Shown here piece after piece: positions 20,691 to 30,101 of a stretch of DNA of 64,000 nt; the stretch's first letter is position 1, and each line of letters opens with the position of its first letter. The notes beneath the pieces are model-generated. The model saw only the letters and a list, made by a program, of their open reading frames with translations. It made no database searches and had not been told where the DNA came from. The position numbers and the translations under genes are program-made. The DNA lies in the NCBI GenBank assembly GCA_938743325.2, contig OW568874.1, forward strand, positions 1 to 64,000, in the 5' to 3' direction. The DNA comes from Pycnococcus provasolii. Its lineage: Eukaryota; Chlorophyta; Pseudoscourfieldiophyceae; Pseudoscourfieldiales; Pycnococcaceae.

Positions 20691-21284
20691 TTAACCGAAA
20701 AATATCGACTTGCCTCCGGAATCGGCACCGAAAACGACAAAAATGGCAAACCTGAAAGCCCCGGCGATGCCTCCCACTCCACCGTTGAACGAATGTTCTT
20801 GATGCCGTAACGTGTGAATACACAATGCCATCGCTTCTCGGTGTCTCGAGTATACGAAGCCAAAGCCTGCCCCGCTTCGACGTGTTTCACGTCGAAGCGA
20901 GACAAGCTCGCCTCGTACACGACGAGGCACATCTCCCCCGCGTGGCATGCGATAGCTTGTTTTGCATTGTCCGACGCGTGGGTCTGTGTTTGTGAGGAGT
21001 GCCGTGAGTGTGTGAGGAGTGTGAGGAGTGACAAGAAAAAACCAAGAAAAAAAAACAAGGAAAAAAAACAAGGAAAACATGAAAGAACATACCTTAGGGT
21101 TCGGCAGTCCGGTCTTCCCGTCCACCGGGTGGTCCTCCTCGATCTTGGTCGTGCGGTTGTGCGCTGGCCGAGGACGAAGCCAACGGCGGCCATGGCCGGG
21201 CGCGAGCCGTGGCCTTGCTGTTTCCCGTTTCCCTCTGCCGCTTTTGCCACCGGGCTCACCTGGTGAAGCCGAGGCGCCACGCAC
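20691..21284 (-). CDS. Possible two-exon gene, unidentified
   Basis: On the minus strand an AAG/GTATGT donor (intron begins 21092) and a CACAAACACAG acceptor (intron ends 20984) define a 109-nt intron, matching other introns in this window. The upstream exon reads 'KIEEDHPVDGKTGLPNPK'. In the phase set by the splice, the downstream exon continues 'THASDNAKQAIACHAGEMCL' and on to 'STVEWEASPGLSGLPFLSF'. That frame stays open into the antisense of the Ala-rich gene, while another frame stops at 20691, so the 3' end and the exact start are unresolved. No family recognised. Confidence 0.35.
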   Translation of the reverse strand: MRGASASPGEPGGKSGRGKRETARPRLAPGHGRRWLRPRPAHNRTTKIEEDHPVDGKTGLPNPKVCSFMFSLFFFLVFFSWFFLVTPHTPHTLTALLTNTDPRVGQCKTSYRMPRGGDVPRRVRGELVSLRRETRRSGAGFGFVYSRHREAMALCIHTLRHQEHSFNGGVGGIAGAFRFAIFVVFGADSGGKSIFFG

Positions 21285-21421
21285 CTGACCAGGTCTTCCA
21301 CCGTTGTTTCTTTCCCTTCGAGCGCCTTCCAGTTCGGGGATACTCGTAGTACATTAAAACAAGGAATAACAAGGAATAACAACACCATCGGTTCTCAAGT
21401 GGTCATAGTGACCATTCGAAG

Positions 21422-21474
21422 CGACGCCGTAGCCAAATCGGTGCATAGAAGCAACCAACAAGGCTACGGCGTCG
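21422..21474. repeat. Inverted repeat / hairpin
   Basis: Arms CGACGCCGTAGCC (21422-21434) and GGCTACGGCGTCG (21462-21474) are exact reverse complements around a 27-nt loop, in the intergenic region before the secreted-protein gene. A short GGTCA-TAG-TGACC palindrome lies just upstream (about 21401-21413). Confidence 0.8.
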
Positions 21475-21676
21475 TCCGTCGGCAATTCACGAGTGGACAT
21501 TAATTTTCTTATGGCGCATGGAATTTTTGCCATGACCGACCGGGATCCCGAGCGAGAAATTGTTTTCGGACATGTGTGAGTTCACAGTTATGTATCTATG
21601 GTGGATCCCCGTAAATTATTGGAAACAGAAGGAACCTGTTTTTACGCATCTGCTTTTTCTTGTTCATTTTGCCGCC

Positions 21677-23494
21677 ATGGATTTCGTCGTAAAGTTAATC
21701 ACGATGCTGCTCCTATCATCAGTGCTGACTCCTGACTACTACTATGGTAGAGCAGAAGCTTCTGCTGTTGCTGATGGCGTCGTGAAAGACGTGAATCTTG
21801 ATGGGTCATCTTCTTGCGCGACTCACGATGTACGACAGAAAATTATGGAATGCGTGCGCTCGACACTTTCACCGATGCAGAAGTCCGCAACTTCTTATCG
21901 TGCTGGTGCAATGGGCTTTTGGCGACCGAAGCCTAGCAATGATGCAAATGCCGACTACGCCTACAATCAGCCACAGCAGTCGTGTAAAATCTTCCTCTCG
22001 ACATCCATGGCGCGTGCATGATGCAACTATAACGACGAACGACTGACAAAAAAACCTACATTGAATCACACAACATTAAAAAATGAAATCACAGACGGGA
22101 TCGCTCTACTGTATCCGCCAGGGACGACACAATCAACGTACACCGGCGACAATGCAACTGTGGCTGAGTGGACAATTGATGCAAACGAGGTGGTCATCAT
22201 GCTTGGGTGCACACCGCCGCCGTCGCGATATTTCAGTGTCACGCCGTATCTCATGGCGAAAAAACTGGGCGAGCGCCGTCGTCTTGGTGTGTTGTTCGGC
22301 GGAGTTACGGCACCATCTGAACACGTTCGTGTTCAGGCGGCTATTGGTGATTCGATATCCGCGGGGCGAAACGTTTACTCTCGCATACGAGCGAGAGGAG
22401 GAAAAGAAGGCACCAATACTACTACGTCATCGCCGTGGTCCTCTGAGACTGTATTTCTCATGACAGCTTCAAGACAAGCTGGCTTTGCTGCTATCGATGC
22501 CCTTCAAAAATGCGGTGTGGAGGACGAAATCATCAATCTTGCTCCGATCCCAAAGACTTTAGCAGCCAATCATGTGAAGAAGAATGGCGGACCTACTACT
22601 AACAACAACGTTGGTGGAACGTTTTCTACATTTTCCTTGTACTTGCGAAACGAGGGTCCTGACGATCGAGCTGCCTACGATGCATATCAAGCCAAGTCAA
22701 ACGAATACTGGACAATTGCTGCAATCTCCGTACCTACTACTACTAGCGACGACGACAACGACAACAACTACAGCACTAACATTCAGTCGTCCTTTGATGA
22801 CTTGCCTCTGATCGATGCGTCAGGAGGCGCAATAGAAGCGGAGCGCAAACTCAAGCCTGCCCTCGACCGCCTCGCACGCGCGGCGGTGGTAAAATTACGG
22901 CAGGAAGTTGTCGGCGCAAATCCGCGCCGCTTCGATGAATCCAATGCGCCTCCTGCTTCGGACGGGAGAGCCTGCATCGCGCGTAATATCAACTGCGGGC
23001 TTGGGAACCGCGATACGGTATATTCTCAGGTGAGGCCATTTGTCAGGCTATCAAGCGCACGCGCAATGGCAATCATTGTAGGAGTCAACCATGGTGCCGC
23101 AAAGTTTGCGACGTACTCCAACTTGGTGGTCAACGAGGTGCGCCGGCGATTGGGTCTCGTGGTACTGAGTGACAACACGCTTGCAAATAGTCGTGGTGTG
23201 GTGGAACAACTTTTGGGAGAAGCTCGTCCAGAATTGTACGTCGCCATAGTCTCGCGCGATTGCGCAACAGCCGCTGCGCTCTTGCCGACTCCGCTCGATG
23301 CTGCACCGTGTGCCGAGGTGCCAACCACAGGCTGGCCAAGCGCGCCGCTCGATGAGACGCTCTCTGTTTGGGAACGCGCGTATGCCGACGTGCGCACGCA
23401 CGTTGGACCAGACGTGCGACTGATGGTAATGCCACAGATGATAACCGCGTTCGATGCGGTTTCAGTCAATCCGCGCTTCGTTTCGTGGGGTTAG
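21677..23494 (+). CDS. Secreted protein of unknown function, spliced
   Basis: The start at 21677 sits in a perfect GCCGCCATGG context and gives a hydrophobic leader (Met to about residue 25, 'VKLITMLLLSSVLTPDYYYG'). Exon 1 appears to end at 21983. A GTAAAATC donor and AATCACAG acceptor (intron 21984-22094, 111 nt) join in phase to exon 2, giving '...QQSYGIALLYPPGTT'. The product to 23494 is 568 aa. Conserved-looking blocks are 'LGCTPPPSRYFSVTPYLMAK', 'CGLGNRDTVYS' and 'IIVGVNHGAAKFATYSN'. I associate these with a widespread uncharacterised secreted family, from memory and unverified. Further exons may follow (see 23640-24180), so the true C-terminus may lie downstream. No enzyme motif is identified. 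Confidence 0.6.
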
Positions 23495-23639
23495 AGGTGT
23501 GAATGGCTGTGTTTTTTGAAGTTGTGATTGCTCATCAATCAGTAAATGGGGTGCACTTTACTTTGTCCTCCAACGGTCGTCCATTCACAGTTTCACACCA
23601 TTCACATTTACCATTCAGCCCTTTGAGCGGACGGGTTAA

Positions 23640-24180
23640 TAAAGGGACCCGCTGCAGAGCCATGATTCCCCTTGTCCGTGTGATTTTTGGGGAACTTACG
23701 GGATCCCGGTCGTGCATCACACGTTGGCGGACGCACTGACTGCAGCTGGGCCGGGACTCGGCACCAATGTGACGGGGATGCTGACGCAGCAATCCGCACT
23801 TCCGCAGCGGCGGGGTCAGCGCAAAAGGCAACACCGAAGACGAGCGAGCAAGCGAACGCGTCAAGGCAGCTGCGAAAAAGGCGGTCAATCGAATAAAGCA
23901 GCTGGAAAAGGAAGCGCGCGACCGCATCGCAGCATCCCGCAGGAACGGCGGTTTTGCGTCACTTCCATCCAGGCTGCAACTCGAACAATCCGAAGGAGTG
24001 CGACCGCGAATGTGCGAAAGGAAGCACGTGCTGGATGTCGCACGACAAGATCGAGGGTGGCACGAAGCGCACACGCGAACGCAGATTCGAGCGCATATCG
24101 CAAGAATAATGGTTTGTTACAATGTATTATATAACAGTGTCAAAAGAACTACTGCGAGTCCATGTTTGCAATCGCATGAT
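23640..24180 (+). other. Unassigned coding-like segments, probable 3' exons
   Basis: Two frames look like protein. One, after a CTGCAG acceptor-like site at 23652-23657, reads 'CDFWGTYGIPVVHHTLADAL' then 'TAAGPGLGTNVTGMLTQQ'. The other, about 23817-24110 in a different frame, is a charged helix containing 'RASERVKAAAKKAVNRIKQL'. The first could continue the preceding secreted-protein gene, because its last codons run into GT dinucleotides that could serve as donors. I could not find one splice solution that satisfies all phases, so exon borders, a second gene or decay all remain possible. Confidence 0.35.
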
Positions 24181-27178
24181 TGGTAGTTCGATCCACGTAT
24201 GGCCTCAACGCCCTTCGTCTGCTCCTAGAATAACTTGTACTTTTCTGCATGCTTGCACCTCCGGTGAAACGATAATGATAAAGGGCGTAGGGGACCACCT
24301 GTAGCTCGTAACCACCTAAGCTCAGCTTTGCATACATCTCCCAATCCTCGTAGCCGATGCCACGATCTGTCGTGTATCCGCCCAAGGAGAGGAACGTGGC
24401 TGTTCGCACAAAGCAGTTCGCATCACCAAAGCCATTTTTGAAGAGGCCAGCCTCCGGGCTACCACCCAAGAAAACAAACCCAGGTGTCGAATGGCTGAAG
24501 TGACCTTTCGCTTTCGCGCTTGCATTCGTGTCCTGTACCGAGAGCATGGGCACCGCGGTATCTCCGCTTGGCGTCATCTCGTCATTTCCCCACACGAAGT
24601 CAGTGAAGCTCGTCAGCACGTCCGCGCCTGAACTCTCCATCGCACGCACGAACGTGCGCACCTCGAATGGCTTCGCAATGTTGTCGTCGTCCACAAACAA
24701 GATGTACTCGCCTTGTGCGTGGGAGGCTGCGGTGTTCCGTGCGCCTCCCAAATATCTGTTCGGCTCGCGCAAGAGCAGCCACCCGCGCTCGGCAAAGCGC
24801 CACTCCAGCTCGATCGCATCGAGTGCCGCCGATACATCTGCATCCGAAGACCCGTCGTCAATCACGATGAGCTGTACTTTTTCAGAAGGGTAGTCCTGCT
24901 CTGCATAGCTGCGTATCGCGAACGGAAGCAATTTGGGGCGATTGTAGTGTGTGATAACGATACTCACCACCGGCCAATGAGATTCGTCGAGGCCGCCGCC
25001 TGGATTTAATGTGGGCAGCAGCGGTGAGCCATGCACGCCACCCGACCACCAAGTGTCCGGTGATGCGACGTCGGGAGAAACAACATTGCTCGAAATCGCA
25101 CTAGGAAGAGCGCCGCCGATGCTCGCGGCTGCAAGTTGTGCGACGTGCATCGCGGCTCCGAATGCTCCTTCACTCACACTGTTAGATGATTTCAAGTCGT
25201 GGCTGCGCTCCCCGTCAACCAGGCTATCGAACAGTCCAATCAATCGATTCTCCAGCTCAGCCTCGCGCCCAATCGCCTCAATGCCAGCAAGGTCCGGAGA
25301 AACAATCTCCTTGCGTACGGCCGTGGCAAGCGCGTCATCGTCAGCGGTGTCGACGACGCGCGCTGACGCACCCACAGCGATGCGCACCGCGTCTGCCGCC
25401 CGCCCTTCCGAGACAATGACCAGTCGCATCGGGTCATCGCGCGGTGCTTTCGATGCGGTCGCGTGCCGCAGGCGTGCTTCCACGCGCGCTAGGCGGCGAG
25501 CAAGAGCTGGTGTGCTGGCGCCGCGAAAACGCCGAGCGATTACCACAGCGACGCGGCGACGCGCAGCCTTGCGGCCGGAGGCGCCGATGTCGAACTCCAG
25601 CGCGCCGGATCCCTCGGGAGATGCCGATTCAGGTGTTCGTGGCGTGCGTACGAAGTATGAGACAGCATCACGCGTTCTACCTCGCATCACACGCCACGTG
25701 AAGGGCCACGCATTCCTTGCAGCCGACTCCTCAACGAATCGAGTCGCGGCGTCGTGACCCACGCCGTCCTGCCCTAGCATTAGAAAGACCACCTCGCGAA
25801 CTGCGTTGTCGCCAGCCTCGTGAGCGAGTGCACTTGCCACGGCGACCGCGGCGCGAGCAGCCGCCGCGGTATCGGCAAGAACGAATCGCGACCCATCGCC
25901 CGCGCCGAGGGACAGCCTGCGCGTGCCAGGAACGCCATTTCGCGACGCACGCTCGAGCTGCTCCGGTGGCGGATCGTGCGCGGTGCTCTGCTCCTGCTCG
26001 TCGTTCTTGCCCGCGGAAACGCCTGCACCGGTGTCGCCGCCGCCAGGACCCTCGATGACGAACACAACCTCGACACCCAAGCCAGCTCCCGGCTTGCTCC
26101 ACGCAACGTCGGACGAGGACACGTCGTCGTCCGGTGGCAGAGGCCTTGGGAGGACATACGGTACCGCCGTTGTATTCCACCGTCGCTTTCTTGTCCACTC
26201 GTACGTCGATCGGTCGCCAACGAGCGGCACGTCGCACAATCTCATCGACTCGCGCTCGAGGAAGGTTGCCTCGAGGTCGTCGATGCTCGTCGCGCCGCCG
26301 CCTCCGCCGTGGCGCTGGAGCCAGAGGTGAGGTGTCTCAAGTCGGCAGACGAGCGTGGTGCGCAGCAGCCCGTGCGCCTGCACACGCGCGAGCGCCGAGT
26401 AGTACGCGGCACCATGCCCGTCGTGGAAGAAGACGACATCCGCGCGTGGCTCACCTCGCAGCGAGTCGTCGTGCAGCCACGCGAAGCTCTCGTACGCGCG
26501 AACGTTGTGTGTGGGCAGGTAGTAGTGCCTCGTGGTGTGCAGCAGCTCGAATGCGGCTATGCCAAGCTGCTTCGTCGCGTATTCTCGCCACGCGGTCTCG
26601 CGCGCAGCTGCCACCTGCCCGCTTGCGTGTGCGACAACGCGCACGTGGTGTCCCGCGGCAACGAGCACGTGTGCCGTGGCCACCCCGGGGAACACGGCAT
26701 CCGCGTCGTCCGCGGTGGTGGCCCTTGCGTGCGCTATGGTAACCACGACGATGCGCAGCGCACGCCTCCTAGACTCCGACGGCAGCGGTGGTTGGGTTGC
26801 GAGCGAAAGCACGCCGCTCACCCTCCGGTCGCACGCGACGCCCTCGAAGCCAACGTAGCATCGGCACGCGCCAAGCTTGCACGCGCCGCTGCGGCTGCAC
26901 TGCAGAGGGCACAGCGACGGCCGCAAGCTGCCCCCTTCGTATTCCCCTTTCGCATGCACCGGTGCACCTCTGCAAGTCGGCGCGTTGAAAAGGGAGTTCA
27001 GGAGCAAGCACCAGCACGCGGCGGCCATCATCACCATGGCTGTGCACGCGCCGTGACGAGCCGTACCCGTACCAAATACAGTACGGCGGAGATCAGGATG
27101 AGGGCCGAGGGCCGAGGCGAGAGAGCGGGAACGGGAGGACGGGAGACCTGGGAGGAGAGGGGGGAGAGGCCCTTGCAT
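24149..27178 (-). CDS. EGF-like / GT-B-like / GT2 fusion glycosyltransferase
   Basis: 1009 aa. A basic N-terminus precedes a hydrophobic segment (about 48-66, 'MMAAACWCLLLNSLF'), a signal anchor or leader. A Cys-rich EGF-like module follows (about 85-115, 'CSRSGACKLGACRCYVGFEG'). The middle (about 135-650) starts 'LRIVVVTIAHARATTADDAD' and includes 'HDGHGAAYYSALA', resembling a GT4/GT-B N-terminal fold. The C-terminal third (about 735-960) is a GT2 (GT-A) transferase: 'SIVITHYNRPKLLPFAIRSY', 'LIVIDDGSSD', 'GEYILFVDDDN' (DxD metal site) and 'GYEDWEMYAKL' (catalytic ED). It probably acts in the secretory pathway on protein or wall glycans. Donor and acceptor are unknown. Single exon; high-GC codon usage like its neighbours. 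Confidence 0.8.
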   Translation of the reverse strand: MQGPLPPLLPGLPSSRSRSLASALGPHPDLRRTVFGTGTARHGACTAMVMMAAACWCLLLNSLFNAPTCRGAPVHAKGEYEGGSLRPSLCPLQCSRSGACKLGACRCYVGFEGVACDRRVSGVLSLATQPPLPSESRRRALRIVVVTIAHARATTADDADAVFPGVATAHVLVAAGHHVRVVAHASGQVAAARETAWREYATKQLGIAAFELLHTTRHYYLPTHNVRAYESFAWLHDDSLRGEPRADVVFFHDGHGAAYYSALARVQAHGLLRTTLVCRLETPHLWLQRHGGGGGATSIDDLEATFLERESMRLCDVPLVGDRSTYEWTRKRRWNTTAVPYVLPRPLPPDDDVSSSDVAWSKPGAGLGVEVVFVIEGPGGGDTGAGVSAGKNDEQEQSTAHDPPPEQLERASRNGVPGTRRLSLGAGDGSRFVLADTAAAARAAVAVASALAHEAGDNAVREVVFLMLGQDGVGHDAATRFVEESAARNAWPFTWRVMRGRTRDAVSYFVRTPRTPESASPEGSGALEFDIGASGRKAARRRVAVVIARRFRGASTPALARRLARVEARLRHATASKAPRDDPMRLVIVSEGRAADAVRIAVGASARVVDTADDDALATAVRKEIVSPDLAGIEAIGREAELENRLIGLFDSLVDGERSHDLKSSNSVSEGAFGAAMHVAQLAAASIGGALPSAISSNVVSPDVASPDTWWSGGVHGSPLLPTLNPGGGLDESHWPVVSIVITHYNRPKLLPFAIRSYAEQDYPSEKVQLIVIDDGSSDADVSAALDAIELEWRFAERGWLLLREPNRYLGGARNTAASHAQGEYILFVDDDNIAKPFEVRTFVRAMESSGADVLTSFTDFVWGNDEMTPSGDTAVPMLSVQDTNASAKAKGHFSHSTPGFVFLGGSPEAGLFKNGFGDANCFVRTATFLSLGGYTTDRGIGYEDWEMYAKLSLGGYELQVVPYALYHYRFTGGASMQKSTSYSRSRRRALRPYVDRTTNHAIANMDSQ

Positions 27179-27528
27179 TTACCTAAACATACATACCACC
27201 CTACTGGTCTGAGGTTTACAGTGGTGGAGGCGAGGGGAACGAAGGGGAGGAGGGCTGCAGGGGGAAGGGCATTGCGGTGAGAACAACGGGTCAGAACTCA
27301 GAAAGAACGTCCGGAACAACTCAACTCCTCCACCATAGCGTATGTTTAAAAGATAGTTCGAATTAAGTTACTGTAAAGTAAAAGTACACAAAGCTTTCAG
27401 ATTACAACAGATCGTATGTATTTACACTAAACAACAAAAGATAAGATGGTACTACACAACACTTGAGGCACGCTGTGCTGACGCTTGGCTTGAATATTCG
27501 CACAGTCGCTCAACGACTACCGGGTACC
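27179..27528. other. Intergenic region, nothing recognised
   Basis: About 350 bp between two minus-strand genes. The lower half (about 27340-27450) is AT-rich, with an AAAGATAAGATGG segment that may be the 5' leader or 3' end of the neighbours. No RNA gene or repeat seen. Confidence 0.5.
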
Positions 27529-28716
27529 CTACGAGGGCGAGTCGTCCAGCTCGCGAGCCAGCTGCGGCAAGAAGAGAATGCCTCGAAGCGCCACGCCGCC
27601 AAACTTCGGCTCCTTCTCCACATCCACTTCCTTGCCAGCAGCAGCGCCGACGGCGGGAGCGCTGCCATCGCCATTCCCCGTGGCGGCCATGGATGTGCTT
27701 TCGCCGCTGACGAATACCGATTGTGGGTTAGCTGCAGGCTGTGCGGGCGTCTTTTGTGCGACGGCAGAAGGCGCAACGGGGAAGGCCACCGTGAGAAAGC
27801 AGCCCACGTCGAACGTGCCATCTATCACACCGCGGAACGTCGTGCCAGCCTGCAAGGCGTCCAACGTCGCTCGCGACGCCATGATTGCGCTATCACTTGT
27901 GAATGGAAGCACGAGTTCGTCGCGAAGTCGCGTCGTTCCAGCAAACTCGTCGCGGCGCACGTGCTCGAGTAAGCTTCCTCTCTGTGCCACGGCGCGTTCA
28001 CCCTCCCACTCCTCGTCACACGTCGTCGCGGCTTTATCCTTGGGCGCTTTATCCTTCGCAACTAGCTCTGCCTGCTTCGCGCGCTCCCTGCGCTCCTTCC
28101 GCTCGGCTGTGGCATCGCGCGGTCCGTCCTTGGCATGTGGCTTGACATGCGTGGCAAGTCCCTTCTCGCGAGCCCACGTGGGTGGTCGTCCACGCCCTCC
28201 TGGACGCCAAGAGCCAGCCTTACTGCTCTCGTAGCGTACTACGTGCTCACCCGGCTCGAGCCGCGGACGTCCAGGTTTCCGCTTCAGAGGTAGTTTTAGA
28301 GGCAGTGCATGACGCTGATGCTGATGCTTATGCTCTCTTGGTACGGCGCCTTCCACGGCACCACCGCCGCTTGTCGTGGCTGCAGCTGAGCTGTCGTTTC
28401 TGTGCACTGCCGTGATGCGCAGGATGTTGCGGTGGCCTTTCTCGTTGCCGTCTGCCACCACCGCCCGAAAGCTCTGCGGTACGCTTGCAACTCTCCCCGA
28501 TCGAGAGCCATGTCCACCCCACGTCGTGCCCACGGGACCGCCGCCGCTGCCGCCGCCGCTGCCGCCGACAGGTCGCTGCGACTTCGACGTGGCTGCCCCC
28601 AAGCTTAAGCGCAAGGATGCGGTGAGTGGAGGCGCGAGGCGAGGCGAGGGCGCAACGCCGCCGCTGACTTCGTCGACGCCGTCGTCGACCACTGTGTTGC
28701 TCGGGCTCGACGCCAT
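27529..28716 (-). CDS. AT-hook DNA-binding protein
   Basis: 395 aa. Two AT-hook-like cores are visible: 'KRKPGRPRLEPGE' (about 147-160) and 'RPGGRGRPPTWAREKG' (about 171-186). They are followed by a Lys/Arg/Glu-rich helix. The C-terminal part has 'GTTFRGVIDGTFDVGCFLTV' and later 'GGVALRGILFLPQ'. I recall a similar 'GVIDGxFDxGxLLTV ... LRGVVFxPG' pair in plant AT-hook nuclear proteins, unverified. A role in chromatin or transcription, binding AT-rich minor grooves, is inferred. The His-rich stretch 'HKHQHQRH' is low complexity. Single exon. Confidence 0.65.
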   Translation of the reverse strand: MASSPSNTVVDDGVDEVSGGVAPSPRLAPPLTASLRLSLGAATSKSQRPVGGSGGGSGGGPVGTTWGGHGSRSGRVASVPQSFRAVVADGNEKGHRNILRITAVHRNDSSAAATTSGGGAVEGAVPREHKHQHQRHALPLKLPLKRKPGRPRLEPGEHVVRYESSKAGSWRPGGRGRPPTWAREKGLATHVKPHAKDGPRDATAERKERRERAKQAELVAKDKAPKDKAATTCDEEWEGERAVAQRGSLLEHVRRDEFAGTTRLRDELVLPFTSDSAIMASRATLDALQAGTTFRGVIDGTFDVGCFLTVAFPVAPSAVAQKTPAQPAANPQSVFVSGESTSMAATGNGDGSAPAVGAAAGKEVDVEKEPKFGGVALRGILFLPQLARELDDSPS

Positions 28717-28937
28717 GGCTGGCGAGGGGGATGGCCGGAATTGGAAAGACCAGAAGGAACAGACCGGGGGGGAGCTTTCGGTGATTAGGGGTTGGCCCTG
28801 GGGCGTGCACTGGCATGGTTCATGGCTGGGGCCGGGGGAGTTAAAACTTTTTAACTTACCGTCGGTGGTTTGTCAAGAAATATACTGTAGGTCTACGGGA
28901 AATGGCGGTTGCGTTACATCGTAAGCACAACGTGCAT
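28717..28937. other. Intergenic region
   Basis: About 220 bp between the AT-hook gene start and the RPS1 stop, both on minus. Likely promoter of the former and 3' UTR of the latter. No distinct signal. Confidence 0.5.
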
Positions 28938-30101
28938 TCACTCCTCCGACGCCTCCGCCTTCTCCTCCGACGCGCCCGCCGCGAGGCTCTCCTCGCCAAG
29001 AGCCTGGCCCGCAATCTCGCTCGCCAGCTTCGCCTCCTCCGCGCGAGCGGCAGCCTCGGCAGCCGCGACGCGCTGTTTGAAAGCCTCTGCCATCATCTCA
29101 GCCTTCTCGAAGACGAGCTGGGGGTTGTTCACCATGTCACCTGGCGTGGGCTCGAGCTTCTTCGTCGACAGCGAAACGCGGCCACGCTGCTGGTCCTGCG
29201 AGAGCACCATCACCTTCACCTGCTGTCCAACGGAAATCACAGAGTTGATGTTGGCGATACGCTCGTGGCTGAGCTGCGAAATGTGCAGCAGGCCGTTGAC
29301 ACCGCCAATGTCCACAAAGGCTCCGTAAGGCTTAACCGAGGCGATGGTTCCGACGACGACGTCGCCAACCTTGAACGTGATCGCCTTCTCCACCTTGGCG
29401 CGTCGGTTGCTCAGCACGAGCCTTTGGCGGATCTCGTCCGTCTCGAGGAACTTCAGCGGAAGCGTATCTCCGTTGTTGATGGCTGCGAGCGCCACGCTCA
29501 GGTGGCTGGACGGCACGAATCCCTGCACACCCTCGACGTTAACAATCACACCACCGCGGTTGGCATCCGACACCTTACCTATGACGGTGACATCCTCCGC
29601 CGCCATTTGCCTGATTCGCTTCCACGCAATTTTCGCCTCCGCAGCCTTCAACGAGACGATAAGCACGTTGTCGTGGCGGTCCTCCCTCACCACCTGAAAC
29701 TCGCGCAACATGCCGAGCTGCAGCACGTCCGACGCGCGTCCGACGCGCGTGCTGGACAGCTCCTCGGTGGGGCAAAAGGCGAGCGCCTTGGCGCCAATGT
29801 CGATGTACGCGCCACGCGAGTCGAGCGAGGCGACGGACCCTGTCACGAAGCTGCCGATGTCGAACATGAGCCGTCCATCGTGCTCGAGCAGTGCATCCTC
29901 GAATTCCTCGTAGGTGAACCCGACGGCGTCGTATCCCGCGTACCCCTTGCGCTCCTCAATCGAGGGCGCGTTCTTGATGCGGAAGTCCGAGGAGACGGGC
30001 GCGCGCGGCGTGGTTGCCGCGGCAAGCGGGGTCACCCGGGTGGCACGTGTGACAGACGAGCATCGCCGGCGTTGCTGCAAGGAGCTGCTCTTGGCCAACA
30101 T
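28938..30101 (-). CDS. RPS1: Plastid 30S ribosomal protein S1
   Basis: 387 aa. The N-terminal 40 or so residues ('MLAKSSSLQQRRRCSSVTRA') look like a plastid transit peptide. Three S1 RNA-binding domains follow: about 80-155 ('GSFVTGSVASLDSRGAYIDI'), about 165-240 ('VTVIGKVSDANRGGVIVNVE') and about 250-325 ('GDVVVGTIASVKPYGAFVDI'). A charged Ala/Glu-rich tail ends the protein. Three S1 domains and this length match chloroplast RPS1 of plants and algae (bacterial S1 has six). It recruits mRNA to the plastid small subunit. Confidence 0.92.
   Translation of the reverse strand: MLAKSSSLQQRRRCSSVTRATRVTPLAAATTPRAPVSSDFRIKNAPSIEERKGYAGYDAVGFTYEEFEDALLEHDGRLMFDIGSFVTGSVASLDSRGAYIDIGAKALAFCPTEELSSTRVGRASDVLQLGMLREFQVVREDRHDNVLIVSLKAAEAKIAWKRIRQMAAEDVTVIGKVSDANRGGVIVNVEGVQGFVPSSHLSVALAAINNGDTLPLKFLETDEIRQRLVLSNRRAKVEKAITFKVGDVVVGTIASVKPYGAFVDIGGVNGLLHISQLSHERIANINSVISVGQQVKVMVLSQDQQRGRVSLSTKKLEPTPGDMVNNPQLVFEKAEMMAEAFKQRVAAAEAAARAEEAKLASEIAGQALGEESLAAGASEEKAEASEE

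Noticed and set aside
20246-21388. 380-codon minus-strand frame
   Set aside because: Its second half is antisense to the well-formed Ala-rich gene, and the first half spans what looks like an intron. Only the 20691-21284 part was kept, as a low-confidence spliced gene.
25011-27280. Long plus-strand frames (248 and 486 codons) within the glycosyltransferase gene
   Set aside because: Arg/Ala-rich antisense shadows of a high-GC coding gene with clear GT2 motifs on the other strand.
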